A stretch of 64,000 bases of DNA from Hofstenia miamia. Taxonomy: Eukaryota; Xenacoelomorpha; Acoela; Hofsteniidae. The stretch spans positions 1,226,357 to 1,290,356 of the forward strand of contig CABFPE010000007.1 of NCBI GenBank assembly GCA_900660155.1, given 5' to 3'. The position numbers were made by a program, and so were the translations under genes. A model generated the notes under the pieces. The model worked only from the letters and a program-made list of their open reading frames with translations, had not been told where the DNA came from and ran no database searches. Position 1 is the stretch's first letter. Each line of letters begins with the position of its first letter. Shown piece by piece: positions 25,401 to 39,000 of the stretch.

Positions 25401-28400
25401 ATTTTAATGAAAATTCTTCACATTTAATTGTTTTACAAGAATTCGTTTTATGATTAACGAGCTGGTTTTTTTCAAAGCACTTTACAGATTACAACACTTA
25501 CTCTGATTTCAAAATCATATATATGTGTAGCGGATTTGGAAAAGGGGTCACCAAGCCAAAAATGACATTTGGTGCACATCAGCTTCTTCAATCATTACCC
25601 TCTTAGGAGCCAAATTTTAATATCATATTGATCAAACTTTATGCAAGAAGTACACCTTAATGAGAATGGCTCCCGTCATTTTTTCTATTTGAAAAATACT
25701 CCATTTCACAAATAAGTAGCTCAATCTCTAGCTCTACACTTAGTGCTAGCCCTGCTCCATTTAATGAGAATGGCTCCCGTCATTTTTTCTATTTGAAAAA
25801 TACTCCATTTCACAAATAAGTAGCTCAATCTCTAGCTCTACACTTAGTGCTAGCCCTGCTCCATTTAATGAGAATGGCTCCCGTCATTTTTTCTATTTGA
25901 AAAATACTCCATTTCACAAATAAGTAGCTCAATCTCTAGCTCTACACTTAGTGCTAGCCCTGCTCCATTTAATGAGAATGGCTCCCGTCATTTTTTCTAT
26001 TTGAAAAATACTCCATTTCACAAATAAGTAGCTCAATCTCTAGCTCTACACTTAGTGCTAGCCCTGCTCCATTTAATGAGAATGGCTCCCGTCATTTTTT
26101 CTATTTGAAAAATACTCCATTTCACAAATAAGTAGCTCAATCTCTAGCTCTACACTTAGTGCTAGCCCTGCTCCATTTAATGAGAATGGCTCCCGTCATT
26201 TTTTCTATTTGAAAAATACTCCATTTCACAAATAAGTAGCTCAATCTCTAGCTCTACACTTAGTGCTAGCCCTGCTCCATTTAATGAGAATGGCTCCCGT
26301 CATTTTTTCTATTTGAAAAATACTCCATTTCACAAATAAGTAGCTCAATCTCTAGCTCTACACTTAGTGCTAGCCCTGCTCCATTTAATGAGAATGGCTC
26401 CCGTCATTTTTTCTATTTGAAAAATACTCCATTTCACAAATAAGTAGCTCAATCTCTAGCTCTACACTTAGTGCTAGCCCTGCTCCATTTAATGAGAATG
26501 GCTCCCGTCATTTTTTCTATTTGAAAAATACTCCATTTCACAAATAAGTAGCTCAATCTCTAGCTCTACACTTAGTGCTAGCCCTGCTCCATTTAATGAG
26601 AATGGCTCCCGTCATTTTTTCTATTTGAAAAATACTCCATTTCACAAATAAGTAGCTCAATCTCTAGCTCTACACTTAGTGCTAGCCCTGCTCCATTTAA
26701 TGAGAATGGCTCCCGTCATTTTTTCTATTTGAAAAATACTCCATTTCACAAATAAGTAGCTCAATCTCTAGCTCTACACTTAGTGCTAGCCCTGCTCCAT
26801 TTAATGAGAATGGCTCCCGTCATTTTTTCTATTTGAAAAATACTCCATTTCACAAATAAGTAGCTCAATCTCTAGCTCTACACTTAGTGCTAGCCCTGCT
26901 CCATTTAATGAGAATGGCTCCCGTCATTTTTTCTATTTGAAAAATACTCCATTTCACAAATAAGTAGCTCAATCTCTAGCTCTACACTTAGTGCTAGCCC
27001 TGCTCCATTTAATGAGAATGGCTCCCGTCATTTTTTCTATTTGAAAAATACTCCATTTCACAAATAAGTAGCTCAATCTCTAGCTCTACACTTAGTGCTA
27101 GCCCTGCTCCATTTAATGAGAATGGCTCCCGTCATTTTTTCTATTTGAAAAATACTCCATTTCACAAATAAGTAGCTCAATCTCTAGCTCTACACTTAGT
27201 GCTAGCCCTGCTCCATTTAATGAGAATGGCTCCCGTCATTTTTTCTATTTGAAAAATACTCCATTTCACAAATAAGTAGCTCAATCTCTAGCTCTACACT
27301 TAGTGCTAGCCCTGCTCCATTTAATGAGAATGGCTCCCGTCATTTTTTCTATTTGAAAAATACTCCATTTCACAAATAAGTAGCTCAATCTCTAGCTCTA
27401 CACTTAGTGCTAGCCCTGCTCCATTTAATGAGAATGGCTCCCGTCATTTTTTCTATTTGAAAAATACTCCATTTCACAAATAAGTAGCTCAATCTCTAGC
27501 TCTACACTTAGTGCTAGCCCTGCTCCATTTAATGAGAATGGCTCCCGTCATTTTTTCTATTTGAAAAATACTCCATTTCACAAATAAGTAGCTCAATCTC
27601 TAGCTCTACACTTAGTGCTAGCCCTGCTCCATTTAATGAGAATGGCTCCCGTCATTTTTTCTATTTGAAAAATACTCCATTTCACAAATAAGTAGCTCAA
27701 TCTCTAGCTCTACACTTAGTGCTAGCCCTGCTCCATTTAATGAGAATGGCTCCCGTCATTTTTTCTATTTGAAAAATACTCCATTTCACAAATAAGTAGC
27801 TCAATCTCTAGCTCTACACTTAGTGCTAGCCCTGCTCCATTTAATGAGAATGGCTCCCGTCATTTTTTCTATTTGAAAAATACTCCATTTCACAAATAAG
27901 TAGCTCAATCTCTAGCTCTACACTTAGTGCTAGCCCTGCTCCATTTAATGAGAATGGCTCCCGTCATTTTTTCTATTTGAAAAATACTCCATTTCACAAA
28001 TAAGTAGCTCAATCTCTAGCTCTACACTTAGTGCTAGCCCTGCTCCATTTAATGAGAATGGCTCCCGTCATTTTTTCTATTTGAAAAATACTCCATTTCA
28101 CAAATAAGTAGCTCAATCTCTAGCTCTACACTTAGTGCTAGCCCTGCTCCATTTAATGAGAATGGCTCCCGTCATTTTTTCTATTTGAAAAATACTCCAT
28201 TTCACAAATAAGTAGCTCAATCTCTAGCTCTACACTTAGTGCTAGCCCTGCTCCATTTAATGAGAATGGCTCCCGTCATTTTTTCTATTTGAAAAATACT
28301 CCATTTCACAAATAAGTAGCTCAATCTCTAGCTCTACACTTAGTGCTAGCCCTGCTCCATTTAATGAGAATGGCTCCCGTCATTTTTTCTATTTGAAAAA

Positions 28401-31400
28401 TACTCCATTTCACAAATAAGTAGCTCAATCTCTAGCTCTACACTTAGTGCTAGCCCTGCTCCATTTAATGAGAATGGCTCCCGTCATTTTTTCTATTTGA
28501 AAAATACTCCATTTCACAAATAAGTAGCTCAATCTCTAGCTCTACACTTAGTGCTAGCCCTGCTCCATTTAATGAGAATGGCTCCCGTCATTTTTTCTAT
28601 TTGAAAAATACTCCATTTCACAAATAAGTAGCTCAATCTCTAGCTCTACACTTAGTGCTAGCCCTGCTCCATTTAATGAGAATGGCTCCCGTCATTTTTT
28701 CTATTTGAAAAATACTCCATTTCACAAATAAGTAGCTCAATCTCTAGCTCTACACTTAGTGCTAGCCCTGCTCCATTTAATGAGAATGGCTCCCGTCATT
28801 TTTTCTATTTGAAAAATACTCCATTTCACAAATAAGTAGCTCAATCTCTAGCTCTACACTTAGTGCTAGCCCTGCTCCATTTAATGAGAATGGCTCCCGT
28901 CATTTTTTCTATTTGAAAAATACTCCATTTCACAAATAAGTAGCTCAATCTCTAGCTCTACACTTAGTGCTAGCCCTGCTCCATTTAATGAGAATGGCTC
29001 CCGTCATTTTTTCTATTTGAAAAATACTCCATTTCACAAATAAGTAGCTCAATCTCTAGCTCTACACTTAGTGCTAGCCCTGCTCCATTTAATGAGAATG
29101 GCTCCCGTCATTTTTTCTATTTGAAAAATACTCCATTTCACAAATAAGTAGCTCAATCTCTAGCTCTACACTTAGTGCTAGCCCTGCTCCATTTAATGAG
29201 AATGGCTCCCGTCATTTTTTCTATTTGAAAAATACTCCATTTCACAAATAAGTAGCTCAATCTCTAGCTCTACACTTAGTGCTAGCCCTGCTCCATTTAA
29301 TGAGAATGGCTCCCGTCATTTTTTCTATTTGAAAAATACTCCATTTCACAAATAAGTAGCTCAATCTCTAGCTCTACACTTAGTGCTAGCCCTGCTCCAT
29401 TTAATGAGAATGGCTCCCGTCATTTTTTCTATTTGAAAAATACTCCATTTCACAAATAAGTAGCTCAATCTCTAGCTCTACACTTAGTGCTAGCCCTGCT
29501 CCATTTAATGAGAATGGCTCCCGTCATTTTTTCTATTTGAAAAATACTCCATTTCACAAATAAGTAGCTCAATCTCTAGCTCTACACTTAGTGCTAGCCC
29601 TGCTCCATTTAATGAGAATGGCTCCCGTCATTTTTTCTATTTGAAAAATACTCCATTTCACAAATAAGTAGCTCAATCTCTAGCTCTACACTTAGTGCTA
29701 GCCCTGCTCCATTTAATGAGAATGGCTCCCGTCATTTTTTCTATTTGAAAAATACTCCATTTCACAAATAAGTAGCTCAATCTCTAGCTCTACACTTAGT
29801 GCTAGCCCTGCTCCATTTAATGAGAATGGCTCCCGTCATTTTTTCTATTTGAAAAATACTCCATTTCACAAATAAGTAGCTCAATCTCTAGCTCTACACT
29901 TAGTGCTAGCCCTGCTCCATTTAATGAGAATGGCTCCCGTCATTTTTTCTATTTGAAAAATACTCCATTTCACAAATAAGTAGCTCAATCTCTAGCTCTA
30001 CACTTAGTGCTAGCCCTGCTCCATTTAATGAGAATGGCTCCCGTCATTTTTTCTATTTGAAAAATACTCCATTTCACAAATAAGTAGCTCAATCTCTAGC
30101 TCTACACTTAGTGCTAGCCCTGCTCCATTTAATGAGAATGGCTCCCGTCATTTTTTCTATTTGAAAAATACTCCATTTCACAAATAAGTAGCTCAATCTC
30201 TAGCTCTACACTTAGTGCTAGCCCTGCTCCATTTAATGAGAATGGCTCCCGTCATTTTTTCTATTTGAAAAATACTCCATTTCACAAATAAGTAGCTCAA
30301 TCTCTAGCTCTACACTTAGTGCTAGCCCTGCTCCATTTAATGAGAATGGCTCCCGTCATTTTTTCTATTTGAAAAATACTCCATTTCACAAATAAGTAGC
30401 TCAATCTCTAGCTCTACACTTAGTGCTAGCCCTGCTCCATTTAATGAGAATGGCTCCCGTCATTTTTTCTATTTGAAAAATACTCCATTTCACAAATAAG
30501 TAGCTCAATCTCTAGCTCTACACTTAGTGCTAGCCCTGCTCCATTTAATGAGAATGGCTCCCGTCATTTTTTCTATTTGAAAAATACTCCATTTCACAAA
30601 TAAGTAGCTCAATCTCTAGCTCTACACTTAGTGCTAGCCCTGCTCTATCCATTTTCAGGCTTAACTCACACTAATGGAACCTTTGCGCAATTGTATTGGT
30701 AACCAAGTTGCAANATATATATATTCTTGTATACATGTAAGCTTAGATACACAGTATACCAGAATGTCCATGTGACTCTGATGTATTAAAGCACCTGACC
30801 ATGCAGACTTTAGCACCATCTGACACAGTGGATGAGCAATAAACTAAAATGACTTTTATTAAGTTTATTAGATATGAATACCAACATATAGTTAGACATT
30901 TATTGGAATTATGCAAATCGCGGAGACAGAGCGGGTTAAAAAGGTAACATAGCATTATTTTATTCTCTCTTGGTAAGCTATTAATTTCTATGTAAATATA
31001 TAGATTAAGCTCACAACATTTTCATGACCTTCATAATTAGAGCGAAAATTAAAAATCATATACATATAAATTTGCGCATAGTTCTCAAATTAGTCTATTT
31101 TCTGTAGGTGTCAAATTTATTGTAGATATCTTTCAACGTGCAGAAATCTCTGAAATGCTATGCTCATTGGAGAAGCAACGGTGAGAAGGAATATACAAAC
31201 ATATTTTAACACAGGGCAGTGATTATGCCAACATATGTAAGAGCTGATCAAAATATTGTCAATTCTTGACATGAATTCGTGCTTTGAGAGCTTGCTGAAA
31301 CTGAAAATATTGGCATGAATTTGCAATCTTTCATATATTGAATCAACTTCTGCATGCAGCATTTGATTCGGTATATGATAGTGCAACACCCAGATATGTT

Positions 31401-34400
31401 AATATGCAACATTGAGCTCCTCTCAAGTTTCCCAAGATTACAAATGCATTATATTATACATGCAAGGTTTCCTACTGTTGAATCTTCTGCAATTTCATTA
31501 TCTCATGTTATGGGGATCATAAATTCATCATTTGATTAATATCAACTACATTGGAATGTGGGAAAACAAGTTTAATTTTGTCAGTTTTTGAAATCAATTT
31601 TTACATTTCTCATCTTGATAGTAGTTGAACTAGGACATAGTTAGTTATATTTGAACAATGAGATGGGTTGACTTTTCAGGACTAGGAAGTCCCAACTTGT
31701 AAACATGGGATAGTGTTTCGTTATTAAGATTGTTATTTTAATTGACAGTTCACTTTGAAATACTTTTTTATAATTTTTGTTTACAGTATATAACAAATTT
31801 TTTCATGTCTTGATCGAGCAGGAAAATTGCTATTGAATATGTTTCATAATCTACAAAACCATTTTTCTTAACAGGCCTCTACAATTTAGAAACCTGTTTC
31901 GTTTTACAGCAAATCACATTATGACTTCGGAGTTTATAATGAAATCAATAAAGGCAAATGTGTGTTTCTTTTAACGTTAAAATGTGATGTAAATATAAAA
32001 TCTTTGAAAGGGTTAATGACGGTATTACCCTATGTATTTTAATATTGTGTAGCTTCAAAAAGTTTATGAAATGTGTAAGATTAAGTGGTAACCTTTTTAT
32101 GGTCTGCCAATTGAGCCAAACCAATAACCGTATGATTATGACTAATGCTAAGGGGAGACAGAAGAACACGTGCGGCTTCATGCTCATCTTCTTCGTACAT
32201 GATATTGAACAACTTTATGGTGATTTCTTCAAGTGATCTAAATTAAGCACTTCTAGAACTCTTCAATTCATTCACATAACCTGCTTAATTACTTCTGTAA
32301 GGATTATGCATTTCTTAAATAAATGAAAAATTAGTGAATGCTGCATTTGGTTTGGCAAGGATTGTACAGCCATGCATAATTCATCCACTAGAAGGATACG
32401 GACTACATAAATATGCATCGTTAAATCCAACTTACTCGCAAATTTCCTCGACGTTTTCTTCTTCATCTGGTGTTAAATCAAAGCTTGAATCAATCAAACA
32501 CTGACATAATTTCATCCCGATCAATCCTGAGGACAAGGCATCTTTACATTGACACAGAAAGAATTCCGCCATTTCCTTAAAATGGTCAGGTTTATTTTCT
32601 GAAGAACGAATGAAGCTTCAATATTTATAAATGCATCTACTTAGTCTACTGTATTTATTCCATTTAAATCGCACTTGAACTGAAAGTATATTAAATTAAA
32701 TCACATCAAACTTACTTGATTTAACATTAGAATTGCCAAAATGTAGAAGAAGAAAGCAGGATCCCCTGGCTTGGGAATGTCTTCTTCTGATACTTCTCCT
32801 GGTAGTTCTTTTCGTTTGTAATAATCACCATATACACGATGGTTAACCCAGTTAATTTCAAAATAGTTTCCGATAATTTTACATAAACGATCAACGATTC
32901 CAGAGAAGTTCTTAGCTTTTAATTTCTATAATGTTCATGAAAAAATCTATAGGTACTTACAATTAATATTTACAAATATACGTTTATATATATATATATA
33001 TATATATCCAATGAAAGTATTTTTGATGGGGATCCAAAATTCAATTATCGTCATGCTATTGTATGAAGGGTCTATCTCGAGGTGCTAGTTTACAAGAAAA
33101 GGCAAGAAGAATGAACCACATAATATACAAAATTCAACAGTATAAAACTTTCAAAAATTTTAAAACAATATCCACTTCAACCAATAACCTCGTTGATTAA
33201 TAAATTAATGGGAAATTTCAAAATAGGGATATTCTTCCAAATGAGTTTGTTTTTGCAAAAGTTTATAGATACGCATGTGACAATTGCAAAATATTGTACA
33301 CTTTGGAAGTCGAATAAAAGAACATTTAAGTGGACATTGAACATGAACTGAATTACAATTTGTGCAAAGAACACAGTGTATTAAAATTGTCGAAGCATTG
33401 ACTCTAAGGAAAATTTACCAAAAGTAAGATCCTAAGTGAAAAAATACGCACCATAAAACGAATTCGTACACTTTAATGTTTAATAAAGCAACATTTTTTA
33501 GTTACTTTCTTAGTGGAATTTATAGAAATTTTGTAAATAAAAGTCGTCAATTTATTGTATTAATATTATGGAGAAAGAGATCATTTTCACTTACCGTACT
33601 TGTAGGCGATCTAATAAATCGTTTCACAATCTTATGTGTGCTTGCCTAAAATATTGAGATTAGATTTTTTATTTAAGCAATATCTCATAATCAAAGAGAA
33701 GTAATTATTTTTTTATTTATACCTAGCTTCCATAATGAAAATGTTTAATGATCGAATGAATAGTGATTAGCTACTTGTAATGGAAACACCATGTATCAAT
33801 TAGCAACAGACTTGTCAACGAGCCGAGCCGAGCTTGAGCACAGTATTTGATATACAACGAGCCCAAAACGAGCCTATTTTAGGCAAAGCGAATTTATAGT
33901 TCTGCTTGTTAATTTGATTATGGAGATTTTTCTTATTTTTTGCAGTCAGCATGCTTTTCCTATAATCATATTTAAGAAATGTTTATTAAATAATAGGAAG
34001 AGCTATGTAAAAAATTCTTTGAGGACAATATTTTCAAAAAAATACCGAGCTAAAACGAGCCTCATTCAAAGATTTTATGTGGCGAGCCGAGCCGAGCCGA
34101 ACTTACACAAAATTTAACGAGCCGAGCCGAGCTTGGAAATGTCGGCTCGTTGACAAGTCTGATTAGCAATCAGCTAATTGGAAAAAATCATGTTTGACAT
34201 AACCTTTTTCCAAACATCCTCAAGAAAAAAATTAAATGATTATATTTGGAATATACGTAATCGGAGTTGGCCCTTTTGTCTTATTGATTGTAATCATTTC
34301 AATGATTACCTCGTATTTGCTTTGCAAACTTTGCATTGTTACAACAATTTCAATCGGATTCAAGGATTCACTCAATTATCAGTGATACTGTAATCAATCT

Positions 34401-35957
34401 ATGAACAGTGATTAAAGCTCAACGAGACTTGATGTTCTCATAAAGATTAAATTTCAATATAATGACATTCACTGCATTAAAAATTACAGTTTTACTGAAG
34501 TTGCCCTACTTGTTATGTCTCTTCTTGATTAGATTGAAAATCAGCTAAATCAAATTAAACCTTAACTATTAATTTCCCCAATACAACTTGTTTGTGCGTT
34601 TACTGTAAATTTGTTGCTTATTCTATAAATTAATTATTGCCATACCCTTATGTCAAACGCACAATGTTCACATTGTTCAATATATTTCTGGCATAGATAT
34701 AATATAGCAACAACATACTTCTTTATACACATCGAAGACTTCGTTGATGTTAACATATTCATTTAACTTTAAGTCTCGCATAAGCAATCCAATGAATCCC
34801 GTTTGACAATTAAGAATTGCTTTCCGCATTACATTCTTGATAAATTGGCGGGGAAAGTTAGTCTTTTTGTTGAAAATATATTTTTCTGCTATGTCCAGAC
34901 GATCCCATTGAAATGCCAGCATTAACTGTTGCTGAAGTTCTTCTACAGATACGTGAGCCCCTGAAATGGATCTAAGAAGTGCTTCGAGAATTGCGCTGTC
35001 GAGATCTGTGCTTTCATCATCAATGTCAAAAATAGAAACCTATTTTAAAAAGCCTTAAAATCCTATATTTTTATTAATAAATATTCAAATTTTGAAGTTT
35101 AATTATACATTTTCAATACATATCTAACCTGACTTACACAGCTATAGAATTTTTTGAACGCTTACATTACAAATTAATATTTATAGTGAAGAGCTTTCAG
35201 AATCCGCATCTATACAATTATATTGCACTAGTAAAAATCATATTGAAAACATAACTGGAGATCTACTTGTGATTTACACAAGAACTAGTATATAGCTATT
35301 GGACTTAAGTGTGATTTGTAAATCCATTCTTTGACAGTCATAATTTGCAAACAATTATTATTGGAAGATAGACAATGATTATGTTGAGCTCCATATCCAA
35401 GACACATATATGGTCTCTAATGATCCCCTTTGTTACATTTTTTAAAAAATCCAGCATTTTGTACATAAATATCTTAGTGCTAATTAACAATTCTTCTGGA
35501 TTAGATTGATTGTGCAAAATTGCTTAGGTAAGCATAAGATCTCCCAAACACTTGGGGACTGTAATAATATTTATTTAGACCTGCTTGCTTAGGCGCAGAA
35601 GCCAGGGCTATGTTTTTTTGAAATTTCTAAGAAAACTAAAAGTTTAATCAGGCTGCACCACCTTCAATTAGTAAGAGACTCATGTGAATCCTTGATTGTC
35701 CTTACCTACATAATAAAGTTTCCCTTGAAAGTTCATTCTGAACTAAAAGATGTTTGTTATGAGTAAATAATTACTGGAATAACTTTTGCAAGTACATTTT
35801 ATTATTAGTGGATGTTGAGGTCAAGTGTTTACATTGCACTCCATTCTCATTCAATTTTTCCGGTTTCGAAGATGCCTCTTTCACGAATTTTTACTGCTCT
35901 TATCAATCTTCCCCTAAGAGCGTTTCCTCTCCGGTTTGTCAAATTTCCAGATACGGT

Positions 35958-36007
<50 letters not shown>

Positions 36008-39000
36008 AAGTTAATCACCAATATTTCAAAAATAGGCTTGCATGCTGAAAGTTTTACTTAAGGTATTTAGAATCCAGTTAACTAAAATTTGAATTGATTT
36101 GCTAAATGATTTAGACTTTGATAGTTTTCGGGATTCCTTGGTGGGACGTAATAAATTTGAGCTGTATTTCAATTGAAGGAACAGTTCTTTTGTTTACAAA
36201 AGCACGTCCACTGTTCACTAAACCGTTATTGTAATCATAATTACTGTTTTTTGTTTTTGCATGGATTTTTCAGAGCTACCTGGTTATAGGGCCTAAGCAT
36301 AGCCTGTACTTTTAGTCAACCACCTATTATAATCCACAGTGATGAGTAAAATTTGCATCCAAAATCTAGGAATTTGAAACGCAATTCTCTATATTCAGTT
36401 GGGTTTATTCACAGTTGTGCCGTAGCTTAAAAATGCTTTCATGCGTACACTTGCAAAATTTAATTCAAAACCTACTGAAATTTACCTTTCTCTGATAATT
36501 CGTGAATCATCTAACACTTCATTACAATTCGAGAAACACTCAAGAATTTTACAACCACTTCTCTTGCAATAATAATGTCAGAAATTATGGGTTTAATTCT
36601 CTCAAGAACTATCATATTTAGCAATTAAGTTTACCACTTACATATTGGGAATATTTTTTGCTGCAGATTTCTTCACACTGTTTTATTCGTTTTTCACATT
36701 CTGCGTTGCGCTGCTGATCTGTTAGCCTTGACCATTGGCTTTGGTTCTCTAGCAACATTCTTCTTTTTAATTCTTGTACATTATGGTCATCAATGCTGTA
36801 CACTTCATTGCCATCTCTAAAGTAATCAATTTAACCTCATTTATATGAAACAAACATAAGATCTTACTGGATCTATAGCTCTCAGCAATGTACAGTTTAT
36901 CTTGCATGCAAACAGAAATCCACGTGAAGATATCTCTTTTAAATTTGTAGAATTATTTGAATTTACAAACTGAATTATTATATAAATCTAGGACCCATTT
37001 GCCATATGTGGGGTGTTTAGAGCCCCATTCCCTCATTCCTGTGGATTAAACCTGTAATTATATGCAATTATATATAATTAAGTATCACGTCTTTTTCGAA
37101 ATTGTTTATGTAGGTCTGTTGCTTTATGTTTCCCTTTGTTTAATGAAATCTCATTTCAAATATTTTAGTTAAATTTATTGACGTAAAATAATTACAATTT
37201 GTATTAAAAAGAATTTTTTGAGTGAGATTAAATATATGGACTTACTTGTCTTTTTTGATTCTCTGAAATTTGTAATATGATGCAATGAGATCTGCTGCTC
37301 GTCCCGTGCCCTGCACAATAACTACCGGATTTTTTAATGAAATACTTTCATAAACAGTCTGGAGTGAGTTTGGGCCTCCTTCCAAAAGGATAACTACGGA
37401 TGGCACATTCGAACTTCCACCTATATTGGAATGCATTTTAAGTAAATATTTTTGGTATTTGTATTTAAAAAAGTAGATAAAACCGCATGGATATAATATT
37501 AAACAGGTCCACTATCTTCAGTGATAAATAGTATTTAAATGATCAATGCAAAAAACTAGGGTATTTTGTGACAAGTGCTCTGTGAATTTTTGAAAAATTT
37601 ACTAAAATTAAAATTTGTGACCCATCACCACAAAATGAGTGAATGAATTATCATTATTTCTAGATAGAGGACATTTTCAGCTTTCATATGAGCCATAGAT
37701 CACAAAAATCGGATAAATCTTATAAAACTATGATGAAACACGGATCTTGAATTTTGAGCATTTATTTTCACAAGTTTTCGAGTAAATTGCAATCAAAGTG
37801 TATGAACCTTCAAACATAAAAAGTCCTTAGCAACAAGTAGCTTCTAATTACTTTACCGCCATAGTCGTATTATTCTGATATCAATATACAGAAATAAACA
37901 TGAGTACATATATTTAATCTGTTTTATAGTCCAGAAAGGATGCACCCATGACTCCATGACTTTTCAGTGACACGAAAAATAGATTCCACAAAAGTACACA
38001 AACAAGGAATCAATTCTCAGGATATCTTGGACCAAATTGAAATTGTTAATACACTGTTAATAAAAAACAAATTTTAATATCCAGGAAGAAAATTTACATT
38101 TTAATCCTTTTAAAGTATTTCCATGGCAGACAAGTACCTTCAGTAGTAGAGGTCACATACTAGCACAAGAACGGAATAAAAAATCTATATTTTGCAGCCA
38201 ATTTAATAATCTAATAATGAAGAGTTAACATACACAAAATTCAATATTAAGAAATAATTAAACATTGCTAATAAACACAAACACATATGGAATGCAGTGT
38301 GGTAATCACATTTCAGAAGGCTAGTGCAAAGTCAATTTTGACGCTATCTTAATGAAAAATATTGGCTACTGGTGAAAGAATAGGCATACATGTTTCCCAT
38401 ATATAGAATGTTGCCGTCACAAGGATTCCCCTGATACGCGATATGTGGTGTTCCCTTATCGGCAAATGCGTAAATATTTGATTTGAAAATTGTTGATTTA
38501 CGATAAAATTTCTTTTGTTTTTTATTAAATAGGGCCAGAAATAGGGAATTTAATTCAAAATCTGGACTTATCTGACCAAAGTATTGATATAAATGAGTAA
38601 ATTTATGAAATATAATTTTTTAAGTAATTTTCACCATTTTCAGCTTTGAGAGAACGTTACTCGAAAGTAGACAATGCGACTTCCGACTCATTTCGTGATG
38701 ATAGGTCACATTTCAGAACATTTCATAAGTGATCACATTGACTAAAGGTTTGTTGATGTTGTGGAATTTTCAATGAAACTGCAATAGCTATGCTATGGTA
38801 TTACTTCCTATATAATTAACAGGTTCTATTAAAGATATTTCAAATGCTCGTGCATATACATGTATCTATGGTGCATATTAGGAAAAGATGGCAGAAAGAA
38901 ATGAAATACAGCACAAATTTTTTAATTTGAGAAAAAGGTCATCACATTGAAAATTAATGAACGTGATTGAAAGACTTATTGTATCTTCTATCTTTGAACA

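Noticed and set aside
25657-30645. Tandem array as a CRISPR
   Set aside because: Units are contiguous and look identical, without variable spacers, and the setting is eukaryotic.
32576-32598. Upstream acceptor for TRPM exon 11 at 32599
   Set aside because: It would start exon 11 out of phase with exon 10. The acceptor at 32576 keeps phase and aligns without a gap to the conserved RQxMAxFFW block.
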